Shown here in pieces: positions 39,819 to 49,327 of a DNA stretch of 64,000 nucleotides. The stretch covers positions 166,501 to 230,500 of the forward strand of contig OY101126.1 of the NCBI GenBank assembly GCA_956465555.1, given 5' to 3'. The position numbers and the translations under genes were made by a program. This DNA is from Nitzschia sp. pyKryTriq1 (Eukaryota > Bacillariophyta > Bacillariophyceae > Bacillariales > Bacillariaceae). How positions within the stretch are numbered: position 1 is the first letter of the stretch; each line of letters starts with the position of its first letter. The notes beneath the pieces are model-generated. The model made no database searches. It was not told where the DNA came from and saw only the letters and a program-made list of their open reading frames with translations.

Positions 39819-42078
39819 ATGATGAAGTTCCCATCTTCCTTTAATCTCTTCTTTGTCCTGAGCATCATTGCGGTCACTACCCGTTCTTCCTTTGCTCAGC
39901 AGCAGCAGCAGCAGCAGCAAAGAACAACTGCAGCAGCATGGAATCGAATTGCTGGTTATGTATCGAAATCGCACATTGTGGGGGTAAGTTATTTTAAGTC
40001 TACTAGTGTATTAGACAGTGTAAAAGGAGGTCCTTCTCTTTTGTGTTCTCGTCCACTGACCATGCGTCCATGCTGTCGTTCTATATACAATATAGTCTTC
40101 GATCGACCTAGATCTACTCGAAATGCATCGTTTGATGGAAGAAGAAGATTTCGAAGAGGCCGAACAGGTCTTTCAATACGGCAGCAACGCCGAGCCGTAC
40201 GCTACCCTGCAGCTGGATGCTCCCATCAAAGACCACGGGGACTTTCATTTCGATGATGGTCATGATCCTACTACTACTACGACGGATCTTCTTCCCCGTC
40301 GTCGTCCTCTAGTCGTATTGGGCATGACTGAACATCAAGAACCAGTGTCCATGTTCATTCGGTCTCCGTCCTCGGCTCTCAAGTCGAATTCTCTCAAACT
40401 CTTTGTCATGTACAATGAGACTAGTAGTACTGGCATGAACAACGGTAACGGTGATGATCATGATCATGTTTGTCATGTGGGACTTCGAACAAATCCAGTA
40501 ACGAATGGATGTTTGGCGTCGTCGGGGGGGTTGATTGTGGAAGGCTACGGAGCCGTCAATTATCATTACAACATGGCTCAAGACAATGGATTTGGATCTT
40601 CTCTGTTTGGTTTCTCCGAACATGAAGCCGAACGAATGTTCCATTGCAAAGACAAGTGTCCCTACCCCGAATACGAAAAGTTTTATCGATACTATGGTCA
40701 AATGGATTATGGTGCAATCTGGATGAAAGCCGCCTTGAAAGGACAGTCGACATCCGCATCAGGGCAGTCATCATCATCATCATCACCATTTACTTTCGTG
40801 CACGGTCAAGAAGACTTTTCCAAGTTGCCGCCACAAGGTCGCAGGGTGGCCGTGATTACGGCGGCAGTTACCATGAATGTCCGCACTCATGTCAATCGTA
40901 TCATGACGGAATGGGCCATTGATGCGTGCCGCAAGCAGCAACAGGAACAAGAACGAGAGTGTACTAGCACCGAGTCTTGTTTTGACGCCGTGGCCGAATC
41001 TTGGGATCAGGCCGTCTCGTTGTACGTGGGGAGCTTGGTGAAGGGGGATGATGGTGATCACGGGGATGAGGATCATGAGGATGATAATGATTCCTCTTCT
41101 TCCTCTTCTTCCGGTCATTTGTACTATGGAATGGCCGATGAACTTTGTCGAGATTTTGCGACCTGTGGTCCGAATGGCGATGCCCTCCAAGGAACATCGG
41201 CGGTCAATCATGACATTATTCCCCAATTTCAAACGGGCCGAGTTCTCTTGGAAAAGGGGTCGTGTAGCGCGGCCGAGTTGACCTATGGGAGAATCATCCA
41301 TCTCATGACCGTCCCCTTGATTCAAGGAGCACTGCGATCGGCCTTTCGACTTCAATTTAGTGCTACACACAAGGGAGACCCCGAAGAACAAGGACGTGCC
41401 GTTGCCTTTATGGCTTCCATTCTACCCGACTTGTACAGTTGCAGTCCTCAAGATGCCGACATTGTCTATGGGGAACTGAATCTGTCCTCTGGCAAGACTA
41501 CGCCCGACTTTTTCAAGGTCAAGGAAGCCTTCGAACGAAACTACATGTGCATGGCTGTCACTTGTGAAGATGTCGGGGGACTTTACGACCATGAAACCGA
41601 TCGATACTATGACGGGGCGAGTCCATGCGGAAAGCGCCGGACTCGTCAAAGTGGCAGAAAAAAACGAGGACGAGGCTCTGCTGACCATCAAAGCAATTCT
41701 ACTACTTCTCTCATTATACAAGTGTTTGTGATTGGAAGCGTGGCCATGGCGGTAGTCTTGCTGGCAGTTCAGCAACGAGAACGATGGGTACCGGTCCTTT
41801 CCAGTCGCGCCGATGTACTTCTCTCGCGAGTGATGGGCGCCCGTCCCGTGCGCTATCACGAAGTGCATTCCCATTCTCTGCAATTGCAACCTACTACAAC
41901 AACTCAAGAAGGAACGGCAGAGTTGAGCGATTCGTATCGAAGCTATGGAGTAGTAGAAGAGGAGGATGACATTATTGGCGGCTCCTACCGAAGTGGTGGT
42001 GGGGCGTATGAAATGGCGGATCAGTCTGATTCGTCGACTGACTACCATGATATTCAAGACGACGATGCAATGCTATAG
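39819..42078 (+). CDS. FEA1-like (low-iron-inducible periplasmic family) membrane-anchored protein
   Basis: Two exons, 39819-39983 and 40096-42078, joined by a GTAAGT..TAG intron in phase 0, give 715 residues. There is a signal peptide (MMKFPSSFNLFFVLSIIAVT, cut near SSFA). The ectodomain carries FEA1 family signatures: WDQAVSLYVGSL, LYYGMADELCRDFATCG, AVNHDIIPQFQTGRVLLEKG, PLIQGALRSAFRL, SILPDLYSC and VKEAFERNYMCMAVTCEDVG. One transmembrane helix follows (LIIQVFVIGSVAMAVVLLAV, about 590-610), then a ~100-residue tail with YGVV and EEEDDII, both like endocytic sorting signals. FEA1 of Chlamydomonas is iron-starvation induced, and diatom relatives (ISIP2a/phytotransferrin) take up iron by endocytosis; a role in iron or other metal acquisition is inferred. 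The alternative start at 40123 would lose the signal peptide. Confidence 0.8.
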
Positions 42079-42407
42079 ACATCACGACGACGACGCATGG
42101 CAATGCACCCTTTCCCCTTCATTTTGTACACGTAGGTCATTCATTTTTCACAATTTTATAGTATGCATATCACCCTTCGACTTCCATTCACTCTATGTAA
42201 TGATCGCGCTACCAGAACTCTACTACGGGCTCTCTAGTAGAGTCCTACTCCAGCGTACTCTCTACGAGAGCGACCTCTTCTCTACTAGCTAGGTACAAGG
42301 TGGTGACGTGAGATTTGTTTTCCAACTATACAGTACAATACTGTTCCATATTAGTGAAAAAAATGTCGCAAGGCATCATGAGAGAGCACTCTATCTATGT
42401 TGCACGC
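42079..42407. other. Short spacer between convergent genes
   Basis: Contains CTCTCTAGTAG-type words. No gene is seen. Confidence 0.4.
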
Positions 42408-43091
42408 TCATGCGGCTCTCACGACAATAGGAGAGGGGGTTTCGTGGTTAGAGGAAAGACGACGCATGCTGCAACGGTTCGGTGTGCACGGCGATCGGAG
42501 GTGAGGAGTCTTCAACTTGTTGCCCTCTTCCTCGGCGACCACCGCCTGAGCATCAATGGTTGCCATCAACTGAGCGATCCGAGCACAGTGCTCCGTTTGA
42601 GCGCAGTATAGTTTGGCAATCTTTTCGTCGTTTCGATCAATGCCGGATTCCGTTTCCAGCAGCTGATACTCCAAAACAGCCCCGACGGCTTCTCTTCGAT
42701 GTTTGGATCGAAGGCGAGCGCCCGTCGCTGTCCGGGACTCGAGCCCTCGCGGGCACCATTGATTTCCAGAGCATGCTCCAGCCATCATGCGACGCACTAT
42801 TTCATCATTCTCCTGGTGTATATGATGAAGTTCGGTGCGATTGTACCAACATTGGCAGACTTCGGCTTCGGCCAGTTCGTTTCGGCCAATGTATTCAAAA
42901 ACGACGACTCGGTCAAAGAAAGAGACGGATTTTCGCTTACGCTTGTCTGTTCTGGGCGCCTGCGGTCCGGATATGATCTCTGCCGAAGAAGAATCAATTG
43001 TTTCTGTTGTCGTCGTCGATGTTGTCGACGATGAGTGCGAGAAGAAGCCGAAAAGTTGCGGCATCGTGAATTGTTTTGCGTTTTGTGTCAT
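42408..43091 (-). CDS. Uncharacterised diatom RGLE-motif family protein
   Basis: A 227-residue intronless protein. The conserved part begins with KSVSFFDRVVVFEYIGRNEL, continues as CQCWYNRTELHHIHQENDEI and reaches CPRGLESRTATGARLRSKHR, then AVGAVLEYQLLE and a helical C-terminal part. I recognise this layout (an aromatic F/V-x-V-x-E-Y start, a W-Y-x-x-x-E helix and an RGLE motif followed by a basic helix) from a large family of unknown function repeated many times in diatom genomes. No signal peptide or membrane segment is present, so it is probably soluble and intracellular. The first ~35 residues are Ser/Thr-rich. Confidence 0.65.
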   Translation of the reverse strand: MTQNAKQFTMPQLFGFFSHSSSTTSTTTTETIDSSSAEIISGPQAPRTDKRKRKSVSFFDRVVVFEYIGRNELAEAEVCQCWYNRTELHHIHQENDEIVRRMMAGACSGNQWCPRGLESRTATGARLRSKHRREAVGAVLEYQLLETESGIDRNDEKIAKLYCAQTEHCARIAQLMATIDAQAVVAEEEGNKLKTPHLRSPCTPNRCSMRRLSSNHETPSPIVVRAA

Positions 43092-44397
43092 GCTCCGGAT
43101 TGTGGTTCGGGAAATTAGTGTGGGAAGGGCCTCTGGAGAAACTTGGAAAGTCTTCGGTATGTATCCTAGTCTTTGGCAAGATTGAGAATAAGTAATGTTT
43201 TATGTCCTCGTGGGTGGGATGGGCTGTTTTGTTAGGCAGGATTTACTGTTTTGTTCGTGCAGTCGAACGGGAATTGGTTTCTTTCCTTCTTGTTCTTCAA
43301 GAAGCACGGTGCGGACGGTTCGCGTTGAAATTAGTGACTCACAATTATGGCGATTCTGGAAGGTGTAGCCGCCAGGCGCGCTTTCTAGCACATGAAAGAA
43401 CTCCATAGTATCCATATTTGTCATCATTGAATTATATACGAAGACGAATAACATCATTTTGGAACAGCCAAAGAAGGCGCGCATGCATCATCATCCCCGA
43501 CCAACAATTTTGCTGTTCGCAAAGTGTAAAATGCAAGGCGCGTCGACTTCGGGATTGGCTCCTGTGTGTTCTCATCCTTCGTACGAACATGGACAGTGGA
43601 TCGAAGACAGCGTTGTTATCAGTCATGTGCTGGGCTGGGAAGGGAGAAAAATGTAGCTGGGTTGGACGACGAAGAATAGGATGCGTTTGGTATTGGCAAG
43701 CTAACGAAAAGCAGTGCTGCCGCCAATTTGATTCGCAAGAGCTCTGCTGACGACAATATTCGATCGTACGAAGAGCTCCGATCTTTGCTGGTGGAGGTGA
43801 CGGGTGCGAGCTCATTGAAGTCCATGAAGCTGCTGGAGCTTATCTGATGAACTCATATCCTGACGGAACGGTCCAATCATACAATAAAGGCGAGGAAAAA
43901 CCCGATGGTACTACACCACCCATACTACTGCCGTAGCGGGTGCCGCTGACTCGGATTTCCGGGATTATAAGCGAAGTGGGCTTGCTTGAAACATCCATAG
44001 AAGGTTGTTCTTCGTTGTTACGCAAGCCCTCTGTTTCTCCGGAGAAAGAATGTAGTCCAGCTGCTGCAGCTCTCCACTGTTGCTTCCAGGGCATGTCGAA
44101 GAACAAGAACCAATAAGGAATAATTTTGATTTGACGTATGAAACTGCCGTACTGATGATTCTTCTGCGTATGTGCAAGCACGGCGCCTCGAACTAACTTT
44201 AAAAAGTATTCCCGAGCAGCATGCAGTCATATATTAGACAGCACTCCTCGACTACTTGATCATCATGTAAAATACACTTCTTATAGTAGTTTATACATAC
44301 ATCGTGGTAGAAGGCCCCCCAACACCTACTTACTTATGCAAAAAAATTGAGTATGAGGAGTACGGATGTGCCCCCTCCACAAAAGCACCACTCTATA
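43092..44397. other. Gene-poor region with remains of coding sequence
   Basis: Apart from the possible gene remnant at 43459-43847, many short open frames exist on both strands. Base composition is less repetitive than other spacers here, as in decayed coding DNA, but none is convincing. No intact gene is seen. Confidence 0.4.
43459..43847 (+). pseudogene. Possible decayed gene or fragment, unknown family
   Basis: A 65-codon frame starting MEQPKKARMHHH and running to WIEDSVVISHVLGWEGRKM is followed, in another frame, by protein-like sequence (FGIGKLTKSSAAANLI, then RSYEELRSLLVEVTG) that ends at 43847. Together they look like one interrupted coding region or two exons with a missed intron. 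I cannot assign a family or tell a host gene from an element. Confidence 0.3.
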
Positions 44398-46215
44398 CTA
44401 CTCAAAGGGGCCGCTAGGCCATGTTTCAAACAATTTCGAATCCGGTGGCACTTCACACGACAACAAGCGGAAATCGACCTCATCCTGGTCGACTTTTAGT
44501 CTATCGTCCGGATCCGCATTGGCTTCTTGATGGCTAAACGCTCGGTACTGCATCTCCAACAAGAGTTTTCGCAGCTTGGAATTGGCCGGATCATCCATCG
44601 TCGCCATTTCCGTATACCCATTTTCAGAGAGCCAACTTACCACAGCCCAGGCATTGTTACTCGATTCAATAGCGATCCGCGAGTCGAATCCTTCATTTCG
44701 GAGAGACTTGGGCAAATGTGGAGGAAGACTAGTATTGCTGTCCACTGGAAATCCCATGCGTGTCTTTCGACCCTTGTCGGCATACAGAAAGGCGTCCATC
44801 TGGTCCTTGGACACCAACAGTGAGGCGATCTTTAGGCGTTTTCGTCGGACTTGAGGATGGATCGTAGGATCAAAGCGAATGACGTCAGATGAGCTATTAT
44901 CCGTTTGAAGTGGTCGAGTAAACCAAAGGTTCTCCCAGGCACCATGATCATTCGGAAATTGAATCGTTTGGTACTCTTTCTCCGTGAACTCAAACCCTCG
45001 ATTGTACAGCCAATTGATGGCATCATGTGTTGTATGGCAGTCAGGAACGACTACCGTATCGAATCCTTCGGCTCGTGGATGCAACAGCCCTTCTTCCGCA
45101 AGAACATTGGCAGTCACCTTGACCTCGACAAACATGGAAAGATCGGTCCTTTGAAAGTTCGAGACCCATCCATCATATACCAACAGTTGTGCAATCTGTG
45201 TAGGAACCTTGTCCGGAGGGATAGGTCGAATATTGTCTGGCAATATCCCACTTTTGACTGCGGATAGAACACTTCCATAGGCGCTATCGAATCGGCTGCA
45301 GACTTCATCATCTTTTGTTTGGACGTGGCTTGGATTCAGGAATCGAAACGCGACACATTTCACCGCTCGCAGCAATTCCTCCATGCCCAAAATATCCGCC
45401 AGAGCCAGAACCTTGGCCGAAATATCGGTGGACTCGATGTATCCGAGTCTCATATAGGACAGTAGGACTTGAAATGCCTCCGAATCCTGATCCAAAAATA
45501 TCTGCTCGGGTGTTTCTCCTTTGGGTGTCAATGTCTCCCAGCGACTCTTCATTGTCATCGCCGTCGCGGTTGTTCCTTCGGGCATGAATCGATCTTGAAA
45601 GTAGGTGGAATGCGACATCAAAGTCGACTTGCTCGTTAAAAAGACGTGCCCACCACCCACATTGACTTCCACTCGATCATCTCCCAGAAAGCAATTTTGA
45701 TATTTTGTTTGCGCTACTTGCAACGCATGAGCAATTTGTTGATCTTGTACAATCTCACTAGTAGTGTGCCACTCGCCCACCGCCACATCATGATGAGTAG
45801 TATTCTTCTTGTTGGAGGAATTCTTGTTGTTCTTGTTCTTGTTGTTCGTACTACTACTACTACTACTAGCGATGGCATTCAAGGCAAAGTTTCGAAGTCT
45901 TGTTGGAACTATCGGAGATGGGGAGTGTGGAGTAGGAAATGTTGGTTGGTAGTCGAGAGTAAGAGACGTTGCCGTGCTGGGAAGAGCACTTGTAGTCTGC
46001 TGCGTTGCATAGAACATGCTGGCTTCCCCTCCTTCCTCCTCTGGTGACTCCTGTGGACGCATCATCAGGACTTCATCCGAATTTTTAATCAATGGTTCCG
46101 TTGGTCGAAATCCTTGCTGCCGAAGAAAGGATGTCCCGAGAAAGCCTTGAGCGATAGAAGATCCCAGAGAAAGCAACTTCATGGTACTTGTACTCGTCCG
46201 ACGCGATAGCAACAA
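44398..46215 (-). CDS. BTB/POZ (T1-type) protein with a duplicated C-terminal module
   Basis: A 605-residue intronless protein. A BTB domain of the potassium-channel-tetramerisation (KCTD) type lies at about 180-300: VEVNVGGGHVFLTSKSTL, SHSTYFQDRF, IFLDQDSEAFQVLLSYMRLG and ALADILGMEELLRAV. KCTD-type BTB proteins form oligomers and often recruit substrates to Cullin-3 ligases. The C-terminal half contains two related blocks: RAEGFDTVVVPDCHTTHDAI with NWLYNRGFEF (about 378) and RNEGFDSRIAIESSNNAWAV with SWLSENGYTE (about 505), each after a stretch that looks strand-rich. The repeat is not one I can name. The first ~170 residues are Ser/Thr/Asn-rich and disordered. Met at 46182 (MKLLSLGSS) is an equally possible start. 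Confidence 0.75.
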   Translation of the reverse strand: MLLSRRTSTSTMKLLSLGSSIAQGFLGTSFLRQQGFRPTEPLIKNSDEVLMMRPQESPEEEGGEASMFYATQQTTSALPSTATSLTLDYQPTFPTPHSPSPIVPTRLRNFALNAIASSSSSSTNNKNKNNKNSSNKKNTTHHDVAVGEWHTTSEIVQDQQIAHALQVAQTKYQNCFLGDDRVEVNVGGGHVFLTSKSTLMSHSTYFQDRFMPEGTTATAMTMKSRWETLTPKGETPEQIFLDQDSEAFQVLLSYMRLGYIESTDISAKVLALADILGMEELLRAVKCVAFRFLNPSHVQTKDDEVCSRFDSAYGSVLSAVKSGILPDNIRPIPPDKVPTQIAQLLVYDGWVSNFQRTDLSMFVEVKVTANVLAEEGLLHPRAEGFDTVVVPDCHTTHDAINWLYNRGFEFTEKEYQTIQFPNDHGAWENLWFTRPLQTDNSSSDVIRFDPTIHPQVRRKRLKIASLLVSKDQMDAFLYADKGRKTRMGFPVDSNTSLPPHLPKSLRNEGFDSRIAIESSNNAWAVVSWLSENGYTEMATMDDPANSKLRKLLLEMQYRAFSHQEANADPDDRLKVDQDEVDFRLLSCEVPPDSKLFETWPSGPFE

Positions 46216-46940
46216 GAAAGAAGATGGAATGGACCTGGCTGCTGCTCCTCGTCAAATAATAATGATCCAAATCCTTTTTTATCGTCTCCTAAAAAACAAA
46301 ACTCCCCCGTCGGAATAAATAGATACCTCTTCGAATTAATGAAGTAATGCGAGTAGGTGGGATGTGATGTCTTCCAGTACCGGTATGTGATGGACGAATG
46401 AAGCAATCCCATCACATAGAAGAATCTTCGCTTCAACGGCCGACCGCTCGCACTTGAAAATGTGGCGCCAAACCCAAAACAGAGGCAAAAGGCTTCTGTG
46501 GCTGTCAAAGAATTCTGATTCGTCAATCGCTGATGTATGGGTACGTCATGTCACGAGTTCTCATCTGTATGTAGAATGCGTCCTGACATGTGCGGCGAGG
46601 TCGTATTTTTGTCATGATGGATCTTTGATCTTTGGGCCGTGCGTCGTCCGCAGACCCGCGAATATGCGTGTGGGAAAGAATACACAGTGGCGGCAAGATT
46701 TCGTAGCTATTCTCACTCCACGAAAAGATTTTTTGAAACGATTGATGCATGTTCCGACACAATACTCGTACGTAACCCACCAGCATTCCTGCATGCATGC
46801 TACCCGGTCATCCGAAATGATTTTGTAGCTCTAAGAATGTAATCATAATTTCACTAATCCAATATTTGTATTCTCTAGTATTTTATTGTATCCCCCTTGT
46901 TACAGCAAGGAGGCACGAAGGCAATGTCAGTTTGCCCACC
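46216..46940. other. Intergenic region
   Basis: Mixed sequence with TACCGGTA at 46378. Short open frames on both strands are not convincing. The 5' flank of the BTB gene lies at its left end. No gene is seen. Confidence 0.4.
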
Positions 46941-47264
46941 ATGGGAGCCTTGAGTGGTTACAAGCCCAACCACACCCAATCCATTCACGCTTTCTTTAGG
47001 AGACGCCCTGCAGAAGCCACCCCCACCGGCACCCCAGAAAGCTCTCCCAGAGCCCCCAAAACAGAAGTTGCAACACCCGCCGGTGGTGCCAAAGAAGACC
47101 ACCCGACCGACGCCGACTCACCAAGTTCTGCATTTTCCTTTGAACAGTTTGAACAAGAACAGATAGAGTTTGCCTCCGATGATGACAGTGGAGGTGAAGA
47201 AGACCCAAGCCATTGTACGATCATGACCTCCAACAACCCCCTGAATCAAACTTCAATTCGATAG
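46941..47264 (+). CDS. Small acidic protein with PIP-box-like N-terminus
   Basis: From the Met at 46941 (CACCATGG, a strong start context) the frame gives 107 residues. The N-terminus MGALSGYKPNHTQSIHAFFR contains TQSIHAFF, which resembles a PCNA-binding box (Q-x-x-I-x-x-F-F) but has Thr where Gln is usual. The rest is Pro/Thr/Ala-rich, then acidic (FEQEQIEFASDDDSGGEED), and looks disordered. Such a layout suits a small PCNA partner, but a stub of a larger or transposon-derived gene is equally possible because no folded domain follows. Confidence 0.35.
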   Translation: MGALSGYKPNHTQSIHAFFRRRPAEATPTGTPESSPRAPKTEVATPAGGAKEDHPTDADSPSSAFSFEQFEQEQIEFASDDDSGGEEDPSHCTIMTSNNPLNQTSIR

Positions 47265-47453
47265 TCCGGACGTCGAGCTCGGCGCGCGAGCGATGCGGAG
47301 AGTGAGATTATGCCGACAGAAACGCGAACAACGCCGGACAGAGACGCCGGACAGAGACGAGCAAGCTCAAACTCGAACACAAAGGAAGCGCACAAAACAC
47401 AAAACTGGAAACGAGGGATAATTCTTATTCATTCATTGCTTTATCATGTCATC

Positions 47454-48866
47454 TCATCCTTCTACTTCCTGTTGCCTCTTGAGATAGAAGTCTCTCAATG
47501 CTCGATCCTTTATGACATACCAGAATAGATACCGGAGCCGTTCTGACGGAGTGCGAGAGGCGTGGAAAGGAGCAGGCTCCACGAAACGCGCTGAAGACCC
47601 ACAGAATCGAGTACACAATCGCACCCAAGCGGCAATTTTGGGGTACTCGACCGTAGCGGAATGCTGACGAAACTCGAGAGTGGGTTGGCGACCGGTCCGC
47701 AGGTTCTGTAAATTCAGCTTGAAGTACCGGGAGTCTTCGGCGTTCATGAGTTCTGCTAGGCTTGGTAAATCTTGACAGTTGGCCAGGGCCTCAATGCGTT
47801 GCTTGTTGGTCATGTTCCTTCCCACCGACTCTCGGTTACTCTGAAAGTAGCGATTGGACTCAGCCGAACCAGTCCGACGAGACGGGGGCATTAAGGTATC
47901 AAAAACATCTTCGTATTTGATAAACTGTTGGCAGATCTTCTTTAGCTCTTGAGTGGAACGACCGCCAACGTCAATATGGACATGAAAGCCCATTGACTTG
48001 TTGATCAGGAGCTCGTTCTTGAATTTTTCCAGCACTTTGCAAACTTTATTAACTTCCTTGAGACCTGCACCACCCTTCAAAGGTGGAGAGACTATTTCAA
48101 ATGAGAAACAATCAGGAGTCGAGGGTGGGCAAGTTATGGATGAGTCGTGCACAAGCTTCCATGAGCTTGGTAGTGCCTCTTCAATGCAGGCAGCTGCATC
48201 GTCATTAATCGCACTGCACTCGAGTTCAATTCCGAACTTTTGTTTCTTTGGCATCGGTATCATTTGTGGAGGCTGAGGAGGTGTGGTTTCAGAAAAGATC
48301 AGAGTCGACCCTTGGTAGGAATCGCTAAAAGATAGCGCGTGAGAAAAGTCTTGAACCTTTCCTCCGGCGCCTTGGACTCGTATCTTGGCCTTGACTTTTC
48401 CGTACGACGTTTGGCGTGTGCTAAATCGCCAGACAGGGCTACCATCGAAGGTTATGATAGGAATTGGAGACCAGCAAGTGAACAATTTGCCGAGAAAGGT
48501 TGGTCCAAGATCAAAAGTTACCTTCTTGATGGCGTTTTCCAGCGGGGCGGATCCATGGCTGGGAACTTTGACATCCACAAAAAGCGTCCAATCATGAATC
48601 TTCAGATGGGATCCGCTACGGTCAAGTGATGCCTCGTTTTCCGGCAGGCGGCGATAGCTGTTCCCAATGAATAGTTCGAGATTTTGACCGCCTCGTGGCG
48701 AGGATTGAGTACATAAAAAGCGGAATTTATTGGAAGCTCCTACGAATATTGCTTGAGAAATGGCAGTCATGGGCTGTTTCATACGACCGTTCATGGTCCC
48801 AAAGAAGGATAAGCCGAGCATGATGATTACGAAGACGACGACTGACTCGGTCATGTAAAGAAACAA
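47454..48866 (-). CDS. YEATS-like domain fused to an amidoligase (ATP-dependent amide ligase family)
   Basis: A 470-residue intronless protein. A signal anchor or signal peptide lies at about 8-24 (SVVVFVIIMLGLSFFGT). Residues about 85-195 read like a YEATS beta-sandwich: HDWTLFVDVKV, AIKKVTFDLGPTF, YGKVKAKIRVQGAGG and FSHALSF. Residues about 209-470 are a putative amidoligase: KFGIELECSA, SMGFHVHIDVGG near 293, DSRYFKLNLQNL and LEFRQHSATVEYPKIAAWVR near 395, matching the GIELE / GxHVH / EFRxH pattern. Amidoligases of this group are predicted to join a carboxylate to an amine, as in glutamate-cysteine ligase-like chemistry. Eukaryotic members are sporadic and probably came from bacteria or fungi. 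The target and location (lumen or cytosolic face) are unknown. Codon use shows no triplet runs, unlike most neighbours. Confidence 0.7.
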   Translation of the reverse strand: MFLYMTESVVVFVIIMLGLSFFGTMNGRMKQPMTAISQAIFVGASNKFRFLCTQSSPRGGQNLELFIGNSYRRLPENEASLDRSGSHLKIHDWTLFVDVKVPSHGSAPLENAIKKVTFDLGPTFLGKLFTCWSPIPIITFDGSPVWRFSTRQTSYGKVKAKIRVQGAGGKVQDFSHALSFSDSYQGSTLIFSETTPPQPPQMIPMPKKQKFGIELECSAINDDAAACIEEALPSSWKLVHDSSITCPPSTPDCFSFEIVSPPLKGGAGLKEVNKVCKVLEKFKNELLINKSMGFHVHIDVGGRSTQELKKICQQFIKYEDVFDTLMPPSRRTGSAESNRYFQSNRESVGRNMTNKQRIEALANCQDLPSLAELMNAEDSRYFKLNLQNLRTGRQPTLEFRQHSATVEYPKIAAWVRLCTRFCGSSARFVEPAPFHASRTPSERLRYLFWYVIKDRALRDFYLKRQQEVEG

Positions 48867-49327
48867 TGTTTTAGGATTGTGTCATTGCCGAACGCTTTCC
48901 GATTTTCGATTGTACCGGTGGTGCCGTCAAATGCTTCAAGCAACTGCTAGAAGTAGCTGTCTGTGCGCGCGTGCAGATGCAAAAGCACTCCTGGCAAGCT
49001 CCTGGCTTCCAGCCAAATACAAGTGCCTTCGCACGTACAAGCACAAGTGCATGCCGTCCAGTACGCTTCATGCACATAAATTCTCCAGTGCATACTACCT
49101 CTACCTATAGCTCTACTCTAGAGCTGTTGGATGGACCGACTACTGCTCTTTTTGCATATCTCTCTTTTAAACGGCCATCAGGCAAAAGGTTCGTTTTTCG
49201 TGGGTCGTATGTTATGTGTAAGGTCCTGAATTTTTTTGCGTTTATCTATTTTTTGTCTGTACTTCTATCATTCATCTGATATGATATCCATCTTCTATTC
49301 TCTCCTGCGCCACCACATCATGATCCC
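48867..49327. other. Intergenic spacer
   Basis: Mixed sequence; short open frames on both strands near 48871-49110 have no protein character I trust. No gene is seen. Confidence 0.4.

Noticed and set aside
40123-42078. Shorter start for the FEA1-like gene
   Set aside because: It would remove the signal peptide encoded by the first exon; a phase-matched GT-AG intron joins the two.
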